IMG/VR virus record: IMGVR_UViG_3300043313_000716
Coordinates: 1-39,569 of that record
DNA length: 39,569 bases
Origin: a virus
Direction: 5' to 3' (one strand)
The notes under the pieces were generated by a model, which saw nothing but the letters and a program-made list of their open reading frames with translations, was not told where the DNA came from and searched no databases. A program made the position numbers and the translations under genes. How positions within the stretch are numbered: position 1 is the first letter of the stretch; each line of letters opens with the position of its first letter. Positions 31,050 to 36,024 of the stretch are shown here, piece by piece.

Positions 31050-31079
31050 ATTGTACACGGGTGGCACCACGAATTGCAA
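31050..31079 (-). promoter_or_regulatory. Sigma-70 promoter with operator in the spacer (minus strand)
   Basis: On the minus strand TTGCAA (31079-31074) and TACAAT (31055-31050) are 18 bp apart. The palindrome core GTGGCAC at 31061-31067 (full GGTGGCACCAC) sits in the spacer, and a degenerate copy, GGTGGTGCCCC, lies at about 31039-31049 just downstream of the -10. It drives the block 29371-31015. Confidence 0.65.
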
Positions 31080-31102
31080 CCCCAACTCTAATGGTCTTAA
31101 CC

Positions 31103-31426
31103 CTAAAACGGGGTATCATCCCCAAAACTATCTAAATCAGCTGGATTAGGATCATCGTACTCAATGGCCAGCAATTTCTGAATCTTATCCTTGATCTCGT
31201 TAACCTTGCCTTGCGCCACTCCTAGCTCTTGGTTCAGAGCTTTGAGCGTTAATTCTTTCTCATCAAACTCTACATCTCCGAAGTCAACCGGCACAGCAGC
31301 CAGCCAAGTGTACTCATGATATCCACCCATACCCTTGTTCGTATGCAAGGTGAAAGATCCGTAGTTGCCGGACTGTACCCAATACAAATGACACTCAGTA
31401 GGTATTTTCTTATTCACAGAGATCAC
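31103..31426 (-). CDS. Protein with SSB-like acidic C-terminal tip
   Basis: A 107-residue protein. The first 50 residues are aromatic- and strand-rich (HLYWVQSGNYGSFTLHTNKG), the middle helical, and the C-terminus is acidic, ending DSFGDDTPF. This closely resembles the DDDIPF tip through which bacterial SSB recruits partner proteins. It may be a phage SSB analogue or a competitor for SSB-binding proteins. No OB-fold can be confirmed by eye. Confidence 0.55.
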   Translation of the reverse strand: MISVNKKIPTECHLYWVQSGNYGSFTLHTNKGMGGYHEYTWLAAVPVDFGDVEFDEKELTLKALNQELGVAQGKVNEIKDKIQKLLAIEYDDPNPADLDSFGDDTPF

Positions 31427-31676
31427 CTTCCATAAAACGTCGTTGTGTTACTAAGACACCGAGATCATCCCGGCACCAGTCGTCGTTCTGCCGCACTCCT
31501 TCAAGGGCGAAGTGTGTAGCGCCTAGCTCTCGGGCCTTTATAGGGCCCACATGCTGCACAGAGCGTAGATTCCAGCGGGCGACTAGTGTATGCTCGCCAA
31601 CCGCGTAGATGTCTGCGGCCACTAGTATTCCGAGTTCGTAGATAAACAATGATGCTCCAGTCTTCACGCAGTGCAT
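31410..31676 (-). CDS. Protein of unknown function in leftward early operon
   Basis: An 88-residue protein with a beta-rich N-terminus (ASLFIYELGILVAADIYAVGEH) and no recognised motif. It overlaps both neighbours (13 bases upstream, 17 bases downstream), so it is part of the operon starting at the promoter 32001-32030. Confidence 0.45.
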   Translation of the reverse strand: MHCVKTGASLFIYELGILVAADIYAVGEHTLVARWNLRSVQHVGPIKARELGATHFALEGVRQNDDWCRDDLGVLVTQRRFMEGDLCE

Positions 31677-31954
31677 GGCTTTTTCTCCTCTTGTTTTGTC
31701 GTGATTGGGTCAGCCAGTGGTGGGATGGGGAGCAGACGAGCAGAAGTAAACAGGCTGTAATTCCTGTCCACAAGTTCACCTGTAACCTTATTGCGCACCT
31801 TTAAATCACGCCCCGTACACAGCCAATAGTCATGGCCCGCATGTCCACCACTAGGTAAAGAATCTCCTGCGTGAACAAATCTTTCGGCGATCACGCTTTG
31901 TCCGGTGTGGTATCCCTTAGTCACTAAGCACAGAGTGCCGGGTGTGATATTCAT
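31664..31954 (-). CDS. First gene of the leftward early operon, unknown function
   Basis: A 96-residue protein. An SH3-like beta-rich region is suggested by TPGTLCLVTKGYHTGQSVIAERFVHAGD and the later HDYWLCTGRDLKV. The ATG at 31954 has AGGGG 9 bases upstream; the longer frame to 31999 runs into the predicted promoter. The position directly downstream of an operator-controlled promoter suggests early expression. Confidence 0.5.
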   Translation of the reverse strand: MNITPGTLCLVTKGYHTGQSVIAERFVHAGDSLPSGGHAGHDYWLCTGRDLKVRNKVTGELVDRNYSLFTSARLLPIPPLADPITTKQEEKKPCTA

Positions 31955-32000
31955 GCTATTTGCCCCTGCCTTTATATGTATGTGTGTATGTAGTGCCACC

Positions 32001-32030
32001 TTAATACAGTGGTGCCACCTAGAGCAACAA
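32001..32030 (-). promoter_or_regulatory. Leftward sigma-70 promoter with two operators
   Basis: On the minus strand TTGTTG (32030-32025) and TATTAA (32006-32001) are 18 bp apart. One GTGCCAC palindrome (32012-32018) lies in the spacer and a second (31993-31999) just downstream of the -10, 19 bp apart. It faces the rightward promoter at 32061. Confidence 0.65.
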
Positions 32031-32060
32031 AATATTTTTAAATTATTTTATGTCGTGGGA

Positions 32061-32089
32061 TTGCACGCCTAGCAAAGTGGTGCCACTAT
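32061..32089 (+). promoter_or_regulatory. Rightward sigma-70 promoter with operator over the -10
   Basis: TTGCAC (32061-32066) and CACTAT (32084-32089) are 17 bp apart with TGC extending the -10. The palindrome GTGCCAC (32080-32086) overlaps the -10. It drives the early genes from 32130. With the leftward promoter at 32001-32030 it forms a divergent control region. Confidence 0.6.
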
Positions 32090-32129
32090 GTACCTGCACC
32101 AACCCCACTACATATAAAGGTACAACAGC

Positions 32130-32573
32130 ATGAACTCTCTTCTTACTGACCCGGATCTGAGCGGCGAATTCGTGATTACTCCTGAGCCTAACTTCTTCAT
32201 CGTAGTACTGAAATGCACTCCTGAAGAACTGGCGGCGTTCCACAGCGAAACCGAATATCTGGGAGTCTGCATGCAGATCGAAAGCCCTACCTCCGCCGGT
32301 GTGAGTTACGTCTACAACATCGTGGAGGAGGATGGCCTGAACCAGCCTGGAGAGTACAAGGTGGTTGATCTTGACTTTAACGATGCTCAGGTCGCAGCGC
32401 TCAGCACTCAGGACTTCCAGGACCGCGTCCACGAGGCCATTGTCACCTTCTGCGCCGCCACGAAAGATGACTGGGAAGAGTATTACTCTGGTCTGAATCA
32501 AGAGCGTATCCTTGCTGCTCTTAGCAGTGAAGAATACGATCTTACCAAGCTAATCAACAGCCTGCTCGGCTAA
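32130..32573 (+). CDS. Acidic early protein of unknown function
   Basis: A 147-residue, strongly acidic protein, first gene of the rightward early operon. It has alternating strand-like and helix-like segments (FVITPEPNFFIVVLKCTPEEL; EYKVVDLDFNDAQVAALS). Acidic early phage proteins often act as inhibitors or DNA mimics of host proteins, but no family is recognised. AAGG-type bases lie upstream of the ATG. Confidence 0.6.
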   Translation: MNSLLTDPDLSGEFVITPEPNFFIVVLKCTPEELAAFHSETEYLGVCMQIESPTSAGVSYVYNIVEEDGLNQPGEYKVVDLDFNDAQVAALSTQDFQDRVHEAIVTFCAATKDDWEEYYSGLNQERILAALSSEEYDLTKLINSLLG

Positions 32574-32584
32574 CCCCGCACTCA

Positions 32585-32606
32585 GGGCTGGTCATAAGGC
32601 CAGCCC
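32585..32606 (+). other. Hairpin between early genes
   Basis: GGGCTGG (32585-32591) and CCAGCCC (32600-32606) pair perfectly; with a G-T and a C-G pair inside, the stem reaches 9 bp with an ATAA loop. No T-run follows, so it may be an attenuator, an RNA end-protecting or processing element. Confidence 0.5.
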
Positions 32607-32624
32607 ATCAATTGAAAGGTGAAT

Positions 32625-32693
32625 ATGATGGAAGTCTGGCGGGCCGGTAATGACAACCCACTCAGCATCCTTGAGTCTCTTCTGAAAGGATGA
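32625..32693 (+). CDS. 22-residue leader-like peptide
   Basis: A short frame begins with two ATG codons (32625 and 32628) behind AAAGGTGA and ends with TGA at 32691-32693, overlapping the next start as ATGA. The peptide contains EVWRAGNDNPLSILESLLKG. It may be a true small protein or a coupling leader that carries ribosomes to the gene at 32690, which has no strong site of its own. Confidence 0.5.
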   Translation: MMEVWRAGNDNPLSILESLLKG

Positions 32694-32875
32694 AGCGTTG
32701 CAGGGTCATGGTGAACGATCTGTCTAATGGAACAGCCGTTTGCCAAGACAACTTGAGTCAGGAGGGCGCTGATGTCCTCCTGGCCGCCAAGCAGAAGAAG
32801 TACAAAAACGGGCGCGATAAGCAGAACCGCGCCTACTTCATCCAAGAGTATGAAGAAAGTAGGTACAACAAATGA
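32690..32875 (+). CDS. Small basic early protein
   Basis: A 61-residue basic protein rich in Lys, Asn, Gln and Tyr, with two Cys near the N-terminus. It is translationally coupled on both sides (ATGA overlaps with 32625 and with 32872). No known motif. Confidence 0.5.
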   Translation: MKRCRVMVNDLSNGTAVCQDNLSQEGADVLLAAKQKKYKNGRDKQNRAYFIQEYEESRYNK

Positions 32876-33192
32876 AACTTCATGACCCAACCCTCATTGA
32901 CTCCGTGTTCGGCTACTGTGCGTTCGCTGGTGTAGAGGTATCCTCTCTGGCTCCTCTCACTTTCATGGAAGTTTCTAAGCTCTTGGCCGAAACTGCCCAG
33001 CACCATCCAGAGTACATCCTGGCCAGCTACGAAGTCCGTAAGTATTACGAGATCTGCCATGGCGACTGCCATATATCGCGTATCCGCGCTCTCCTGGCCA
33101 ATGGTGGCTGGGAGGAAGGCCAAGGCCCGAACGCTGAGGTCAACATTCCTGACAACGTGGTGGAATTCCCCACCAACAACACGAAGCATTGA
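32872..33192 (+). CDS. Early protein of unknown function
   Basis: A 106-residue protein starting in a 4-base overlap. The sequence is helical (FMEVSKLLAETAQHHPEYILASYEVRKYYE) with Cys and His residues (YYEICHGDCH) that could bind a metal. No family is recognised. Confidence 0.5.
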   Translation: MKLHDPTLIDSVFGYCAFAGVEVSSLAPLTFMEVSKLLAETAQHHPEYILASYEVRKYYEICHGDCHISRIRALLANGGWEEGQGPNAEVNIPDNVVEFPTNNTKH

Positions 33193-33202
33193 GGAGAAGA
33201 AT

Positions 33203-33748
33203 ATGTGCGTAAGTATCTCTAAAGAATTTCCAGCCAAGAGAGGTGAGACTTGGTTCATCAAGGGCGTGGCCTATACGGTGGGGATCACCAATATGAAGTA
33301 TATAGACACCAACGGTGATCCTGATACTCTGTACGTGTTCCTGCGCCCAGTTGGTGGTACGTCAGATGAAGGTTGGGTCATCACCCGCAAGGCATTCCTT
33401 GATAAGGCCAAGCGCGAAGAGCCGATCAAGGATGTCTTCATTACTCCGCGCCAGATCCTGGATGCCGAACCTTGCGCTGATGGGGTACAAGCGCTTGGCG
33501 CTGTGCTGGGAGTATCTATCTGGTCAGATCCTCCTTGGTTGGCGGCCAACCGCATAGCCGACAAAAGCATGATGGACAATGCTGTTAAGGTCTCAGATCT
33601 ATACACTTGGTACAAGAACGGCATTGGGCGTATCCCTGATATTTCCTATCTCAAGTTCCTGGCCGTTGTGCTCGGGCTGATTCCTCGCCAGATTGTCCAA
33701 GGCCCAGACCGCGAAACCCTGAAACGTCTCCTCGGCATCAAAGAGTAA
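33203..33748 (+). CDS. Early protein of unknown function
   Basis: A 181-residue protein with GAGGAGAAGA just before the ATG at 33203. The N-terminal half looks beta-rich, with GETWFIKGVAYTVGITNM; the C-terminal half is helical (VKVSDLYTWYKNGIGRI ... YLKFLAVVLGLIPRQIV). No catalytic motif is visible. Confidence 0.5.
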   Translation: MCVSISKEFPAKRGETWFIKGVAYTVGITNMKYIDTNGDPDTLYVFLRPVGGTSDEGWVITRKAFLDKAKREEPIKDVFITPRQILDAEPCADGVQALGAVLGVSIWSDPPWLAANRIADKSMMDNAVKVSDLYTWYKNGIGRIPDISYLKFLAVVLGLIPRQIVQGPDRETLKRLLGIKE

Positions 33749-33758
33749 CGGAGGCAAC

Positions 33759-34034
33759 ATGAAATCCTTTGCAGATTGGACTCAGGAATTGGCCGAGTCC
33801 GTTGGGCCAGTGGAGCACCACTGGGAGACACGTAAGGAGGCTGAGCTTAAAGAGTTTAATCCCATAACAACAGGCTATGATCTTGCGGCTCCTATCCCTG
33901 ATATGCAGATCGCAGTGCGGTACGATAAGTGTGATTACTGCAATCGCGAGAGTTATCTGTTTGATTATCAGCCAATAGCTGGTTTTGGCAAGTTCCTATG
34001 CAAGGCTTGTCTAGACCAATTGCATTGCCCCTAG
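33759..34034 (+). CDS. Early zinc-ribbon-like protein
   Basis: A 91-residue protein with a GGAGG site before the ATG. The C-terminal half has CDYCNRES and CKACLDQLHC, a CxxC...CxxC zinc-ribbon pattern with an extra terminal Cys. The N-terminal half is charged and helical. Small zinc-ribbon proteins of this kind are often found among phage early genes; a host-takeover role is possible but unproven. Confidence 0.5.
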   Translation: MKSFADWTQELAESVGPVEHHWETRKEAELKEFNPITTGYDLAAPIPDMQIAVRYDKCDYCNRESYLFDYQPIAGFGKFLCKACLDQLHCP

Positions 34035-34037
34035 CCC

Positions 34038-34071
34038 TTGCATGGTGCCACTAGCTATAGTATAGTGGCAC
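34038..34071 (+). promoter_or_regulatory. Rightward sigma-70 promoter with paired operators
   Basis: TTGCAT (34038-34043) and TATAGT (34061-34066) are 17 bp apart. Two palindromes flank the -10: GTGCCAC at 34045-34051 in the spacer and GTGGCAC at 34065-34071 at the start site, forming together a larger inverted repeat with arms GGTGCCACTA and TAGTGGCACC. It drives the genes from 34105 to about 38450. This is the clearest example of the operator arrangement. Confidence 0.75.
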
Positions 34072-34104
34072 CTACGGCAACAACATTACCAGGAGTTACA
34101 CATT

Positions 34105-34266
34105 ATGACTTGCCTCTTCCGCGCCCCGCTCTATATTCCTCTGTCGTTCAATACCTACGAAAACCTTATCCTATGGCAGCGCCCGTATCACGGGTGCGCG
34201 CCCTTCTATGGCTTTGAAGATGGTCTTCACTGCCCAATAACCTTTGATCTGAGAGGGCTGATGTAA
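34105..34266 (+). CDS. Small early protein of unknown function
   Basis: A 53-residue protein beginning MTCLFRAPLYIPLSFNTYEN, rich in aromatic residues, Pro and Leu. AGGAG lies 9 bases upstream. Its stop shares a base with the start of the pentapeptide gene (TAATG). No motif recognised. Confidence 0.55.
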   Translation: MTCLFRAPLYIPLSFNTYENLILWQRPYHGCAPFYGFEDGLHCPITFDLRGLM

Positions 34267-35123
34267 TGAAAATTTCAAAAGAAGAACTTACTGCTATAAT
34301 TCTAGCGCACTCACTCTGGCTGTCTTCTGATGGTGAGGAGGGAACGCGGGCCAACCTGACGGGGGCCACCCTGATGGATGCCAACCTGATGGATGCCAAC
34401 CTGATGGATGCCAACCTCAGGTTGGCCAACCTGACGGGGGCCGACCTGACGGGGGCCACCCTGATGGATGCCAACCTGACGGGGGCCGACCTGACGGGGG
34501 CCACCCTGATGGATGCCAACCTGAGGGATGCCAACCTGACGGGGGCCGACCTGACGGGGGCCAACCTGAGGGATGCCAACCTGACGGGGGCCGACCTGAG
34601 GGATGCCAACCTGAGGGATGCCAACCTGACGGGGGCCGACCTGACGGGGGCCGCCCTGATGGATGCCATCCTGACGGGGGCCGACCTGAGGGATGCCAGC
34701 CTGACGCGGGCCAGCCTGACGGGGGCCAACCTGATGGATGCCAACCTGAGGGGGGCCAGCCTGAGGGATGCCAACCTGAGGGATGCCAACCTGACGGGGG
34801 CCAGCCTTAGCGGCTTCATGCACTGCCCAGAAGAGGGAGAATTTGTAGCCTTCAAAAAGCTTTCAGGAGGGGTAATAGCCAAGCTCCGAGTGCCGAGCGC
34901 TGCGGGACGTACAAGCTCACTTATAGGGCGCAAGTGCAGGGCTGAATTTGTAGAGGTTCTTGAACTCTCGAAAGGAGAAGTGGGGATATCGTCTCATGAC
35001 GATAAGACTGAATACCGTGTGGGGCTCATAGTGCGCCCGGACAGTTACGATCCAGACATCAGAGTGGAATGTACTAACGGTATCCACTTCTTCATTAGCC
35101 GCAAAGAAGCCGAGGAGTATTGA
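34266..35123 (+). CDS. Pentapeptide-repeat protein with DUF5758-like C-terminus
   Basis: A 285-residue protein. After a 28-residue N-terminus come 31 consecutive pentapeptides of the A(N/D/T/S)LxX type (about residues 29-183), predicted to form a right-handed quadrilateral beta-helix. The last 100 residues (FVAFKKLSGGVIAKLRVP ... GLIVRPDSYDPDI ... NGIHFFISRKEAEEY) match the DUF5758-type domain often attached to phage pentapeptide proteins. Some pentapeptide proteins (MfpA, Qnr) mimic DNA and bind gyrase; others have no known role, so this is only a possibility. Confidence 0.85.
   Translation: MKISKEELTAIILAHSLWLSSDGEEGTRANLTGATLMDANLMDANLMDANLRLANLTGADLTGATLMDANLTGADLTGATLMDANLRDANLTGADLTGANLRDANLTGADLRDANLRDANLTGADLTGAALMDAILTGADLRDASLTRASLTGANLMDANLRGASLRDANLRDANLTGASLSGFMHCPEEGEFVAFKKLSGGVIAKLRVPSAAGRTSSLIGRKCRAEFVEVLELSKGEVGISSHDDKTEYRVGLIVRPDSYDPDIRVECTNGIHFFISRKEAEEY
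34350..34814 (+). repeat. 31 x 15-bp tandem repeat within the pentapeptide gene
   Basis: Thirty-one in-frame 15-bp units with only a few recurrent types (gccaacctgatggat, gccaacctgacgggg, gccgacctgacgggg, gccaacctgagggat). Copies are often identical at DNA level, not just in protein, so slipped-strand or recombination changes in repeat number are expected. Opposite-strand open frames of up to 255 residues across here are artefacts of the repeat. Confidence 0.9.
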
Positions 35124-35124
35124 G

Positions 35125-35313
35125 ATGAGCAGCTTTAAGATGCAGTGTGTCAACTACCTGCTCGTTAATGGCTGGATACAGGATTACGACGGATATGAGT
35201 GGGCCTACACCAAAACTAATCATTCCTATACGGTCTTCACCGATACTATGGAGGCTGCTCTCTGGTATCAATTTGGGTGGGAAGATGATGAGCCAAATTT
35301 CTACGTGGACTAA
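35125..35313 (+). CDS. Small early protein of unknown function
   Basis: A 62-residue protein rich in Tyr, Trp and Asp, starting 2 bases after the pentapeptide stop with GAGGAG upstream. No motif. It overlaps the next gene. Confidence 0.5.
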   Translation: MSSFKMQCVNYLLVNGWIQDYDGYEWAYTKTNHSYTVFTDTMEAALWYQFGWEDDEPNFYVD

Positions 35314-35497
35314 TGATGAGATGCGAGCCGCTGCGGAGGAATGGCTTCGCGCTCGGGGCTGGGTTCACAAGCATCATAGCTGGCCTTGGGTAAAGGATAT
35401 TCCTGGTCAGAGGAAAGTAAGAGTTTCGAGCTTCGGCCATGCGCTTGAGCGAGAAATGGACTGGGATATCCCCAACATTTATATGAGGACTGAGTGA
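35288..35497 (+). CDS. Small Trp/Arg-rich early protein
   Basis: A 69-residue protein. Starts at 35285/35288 have GGTGG upstream; ATG 35321 (MRAAAEEWLRARGW) is a shorter alternative. The sequence EEWLRARGWVHKHHSW ... ALEREMDWDIPN has no known family. The stop overlaps the start of a following 19-codon frame. Confidence 0.45.
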   Translation: MSQISTWTNDEMRAAAEEWLRARGWVHKHHSWPWVKDIPGQRKVRVSSFGHALEREMDWDIPNIYMRTE

Positions 35498-35556
35498 TGA
35501 TTACTTGGCTGCTGTGCGGGGACCTTTGTGGTCTTAGCGCTCTGGGTGCTGTATGA
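35497..35556 (+). CDS. Possible 19-residue hydrophobic peptide
   Basis: The frame MITWLLCGDLCGLSALGAV begins at the TGATG overlap with the previous stop. It is short and hydrophobic with two Cys, and could be a micropeptide or just coupling sequence; support is the overlap only. Confidence 0.25.
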   Translation: MITWLLCGDLCGLSALGAV

Positions 35557-35571
35557 TGGGGAGGAACTATA

Positions 35572-35751
35572 ATGTCCATAACTAGGTTCCACCCTCCGTA
35601 TTACCCCGATACCCATGAGCATATCCCAATGGATAAAAGCGCTAGGGGGCGATACGTATTGTACAAGGATCATGAGATAAGGATCAATATTCTTAAGAAA
35701 GAGATCGAAGAGCTTAGAGCTAAGATCGCCGAATCGGGAGCAAGCGAATGA
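35572..35751 (+). CDS. Small coiled-coil early protein
   Basis: A 59-residue protein with GAGGAACTATA before the ATG. The N-terminus is Pro/Tyr/His-rich (RFHPPYYPDTHEHIPMDKS), the C-terminus a helix (RINILKKEIEELRAKIAES). Its stop overlaps the next gene as ATGA. Unknown function. Confidence 0.5.
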   Translation: MSITRFHPPYYPDTHEHIPMDKSARGRYVLYKDHEIRINILKKEIEELRAKIAESGASE

Positions 35752-35903
35752 GAGCCTTTGAGCTAGGATACAAAGCGCATAGTGAAAATGTGCCAAGAGA
35801 GCAGAACCCATATGATAAAGAGAAGTCCCCTAAGTCCATGAGTGAGTGGGATCGCGGCTGGGTAGCCAGAGCTAGGCACTACGCTGGTCTAACCTACCGC
35901 TAG
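35748..35903 (+). CDS. RMF/CrpP-like small protein
   Basis: A 51-residue protein with the pattern of the ribosome modulation factor / CrpP family: FELGYKAH near the N-terminus, NPYD in the middle (compare CPY in RMF) and a C-terminal WDRGWVARA. RMF binds 100S-forming ribosomes in bacteria, and CrpP has been reported as a ciprofloxacin-modifying protein. Phage copies exist and their role is unknown. It overlaps the preceding gene by 4 bases. Confidence 0.7.
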   Translation: MRAFELGYKAHSENVPREQNPYDKEKSPKSMSEWDRGWVARARHYAGLTYR

Positions 35904-35930
35904 GGCGTATTATGCAAAACCTACACGCAA

Positions 35931-35966
35931 TAAAAAGCCCCTAGTGACCGCTGCATCACTAGGGGC
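35931..35966 (-). terminator. Terminator-like hairpin oriented to the minus strand
   Basis: GCCCCTAGTGA (35937-35947) and TCACTAGGGGC (35956-35966) form an 11-bp perfect stem. The five As at 35932-35936 would be a T-run after the hairpin on the minus strand, while the plus strand continues AAACTG. So the intrinsic terminator faces left, although genes on both sides are on the plus strand. It may block antisense transcription, or act in plus-strand attenuation. Confidence 0.6.
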
Positions 35967-36024
35967 AAACTGCGTTCTAGCATGAACGGTCCAATTGTAG
36001 CACGGGCCAACCATTGGAGCAAGC

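Noticed and set aside
31061-31079. Sigma-54 promoters from TGGCAC plus TTGC
   Set aside because: TGGCAC resembles the -24 element, but the -12 GC element is absent or at the wrong spacing (N6 instead of N5 here, none at the other copies), while sigma-70 boxes fit at nearly all the sites.
34350-34814. CRISPR-like array
   Set aside because: Units are contiguous 15-bp in-frame repeats without spacers and encode pentapeptides; no cas gene is present.
34166-34933. Long minus-strand open frames (255 and 170 codons) across the pentapeptide gene
   Set aside because: They are produced by the 15-bp tandem repeat, which stays open in several frames; the translation is a monotonous repeat (RLASLRLAP, QVGPRQVG) with no ribosome-binding site and lies inside a plus-strand operon.
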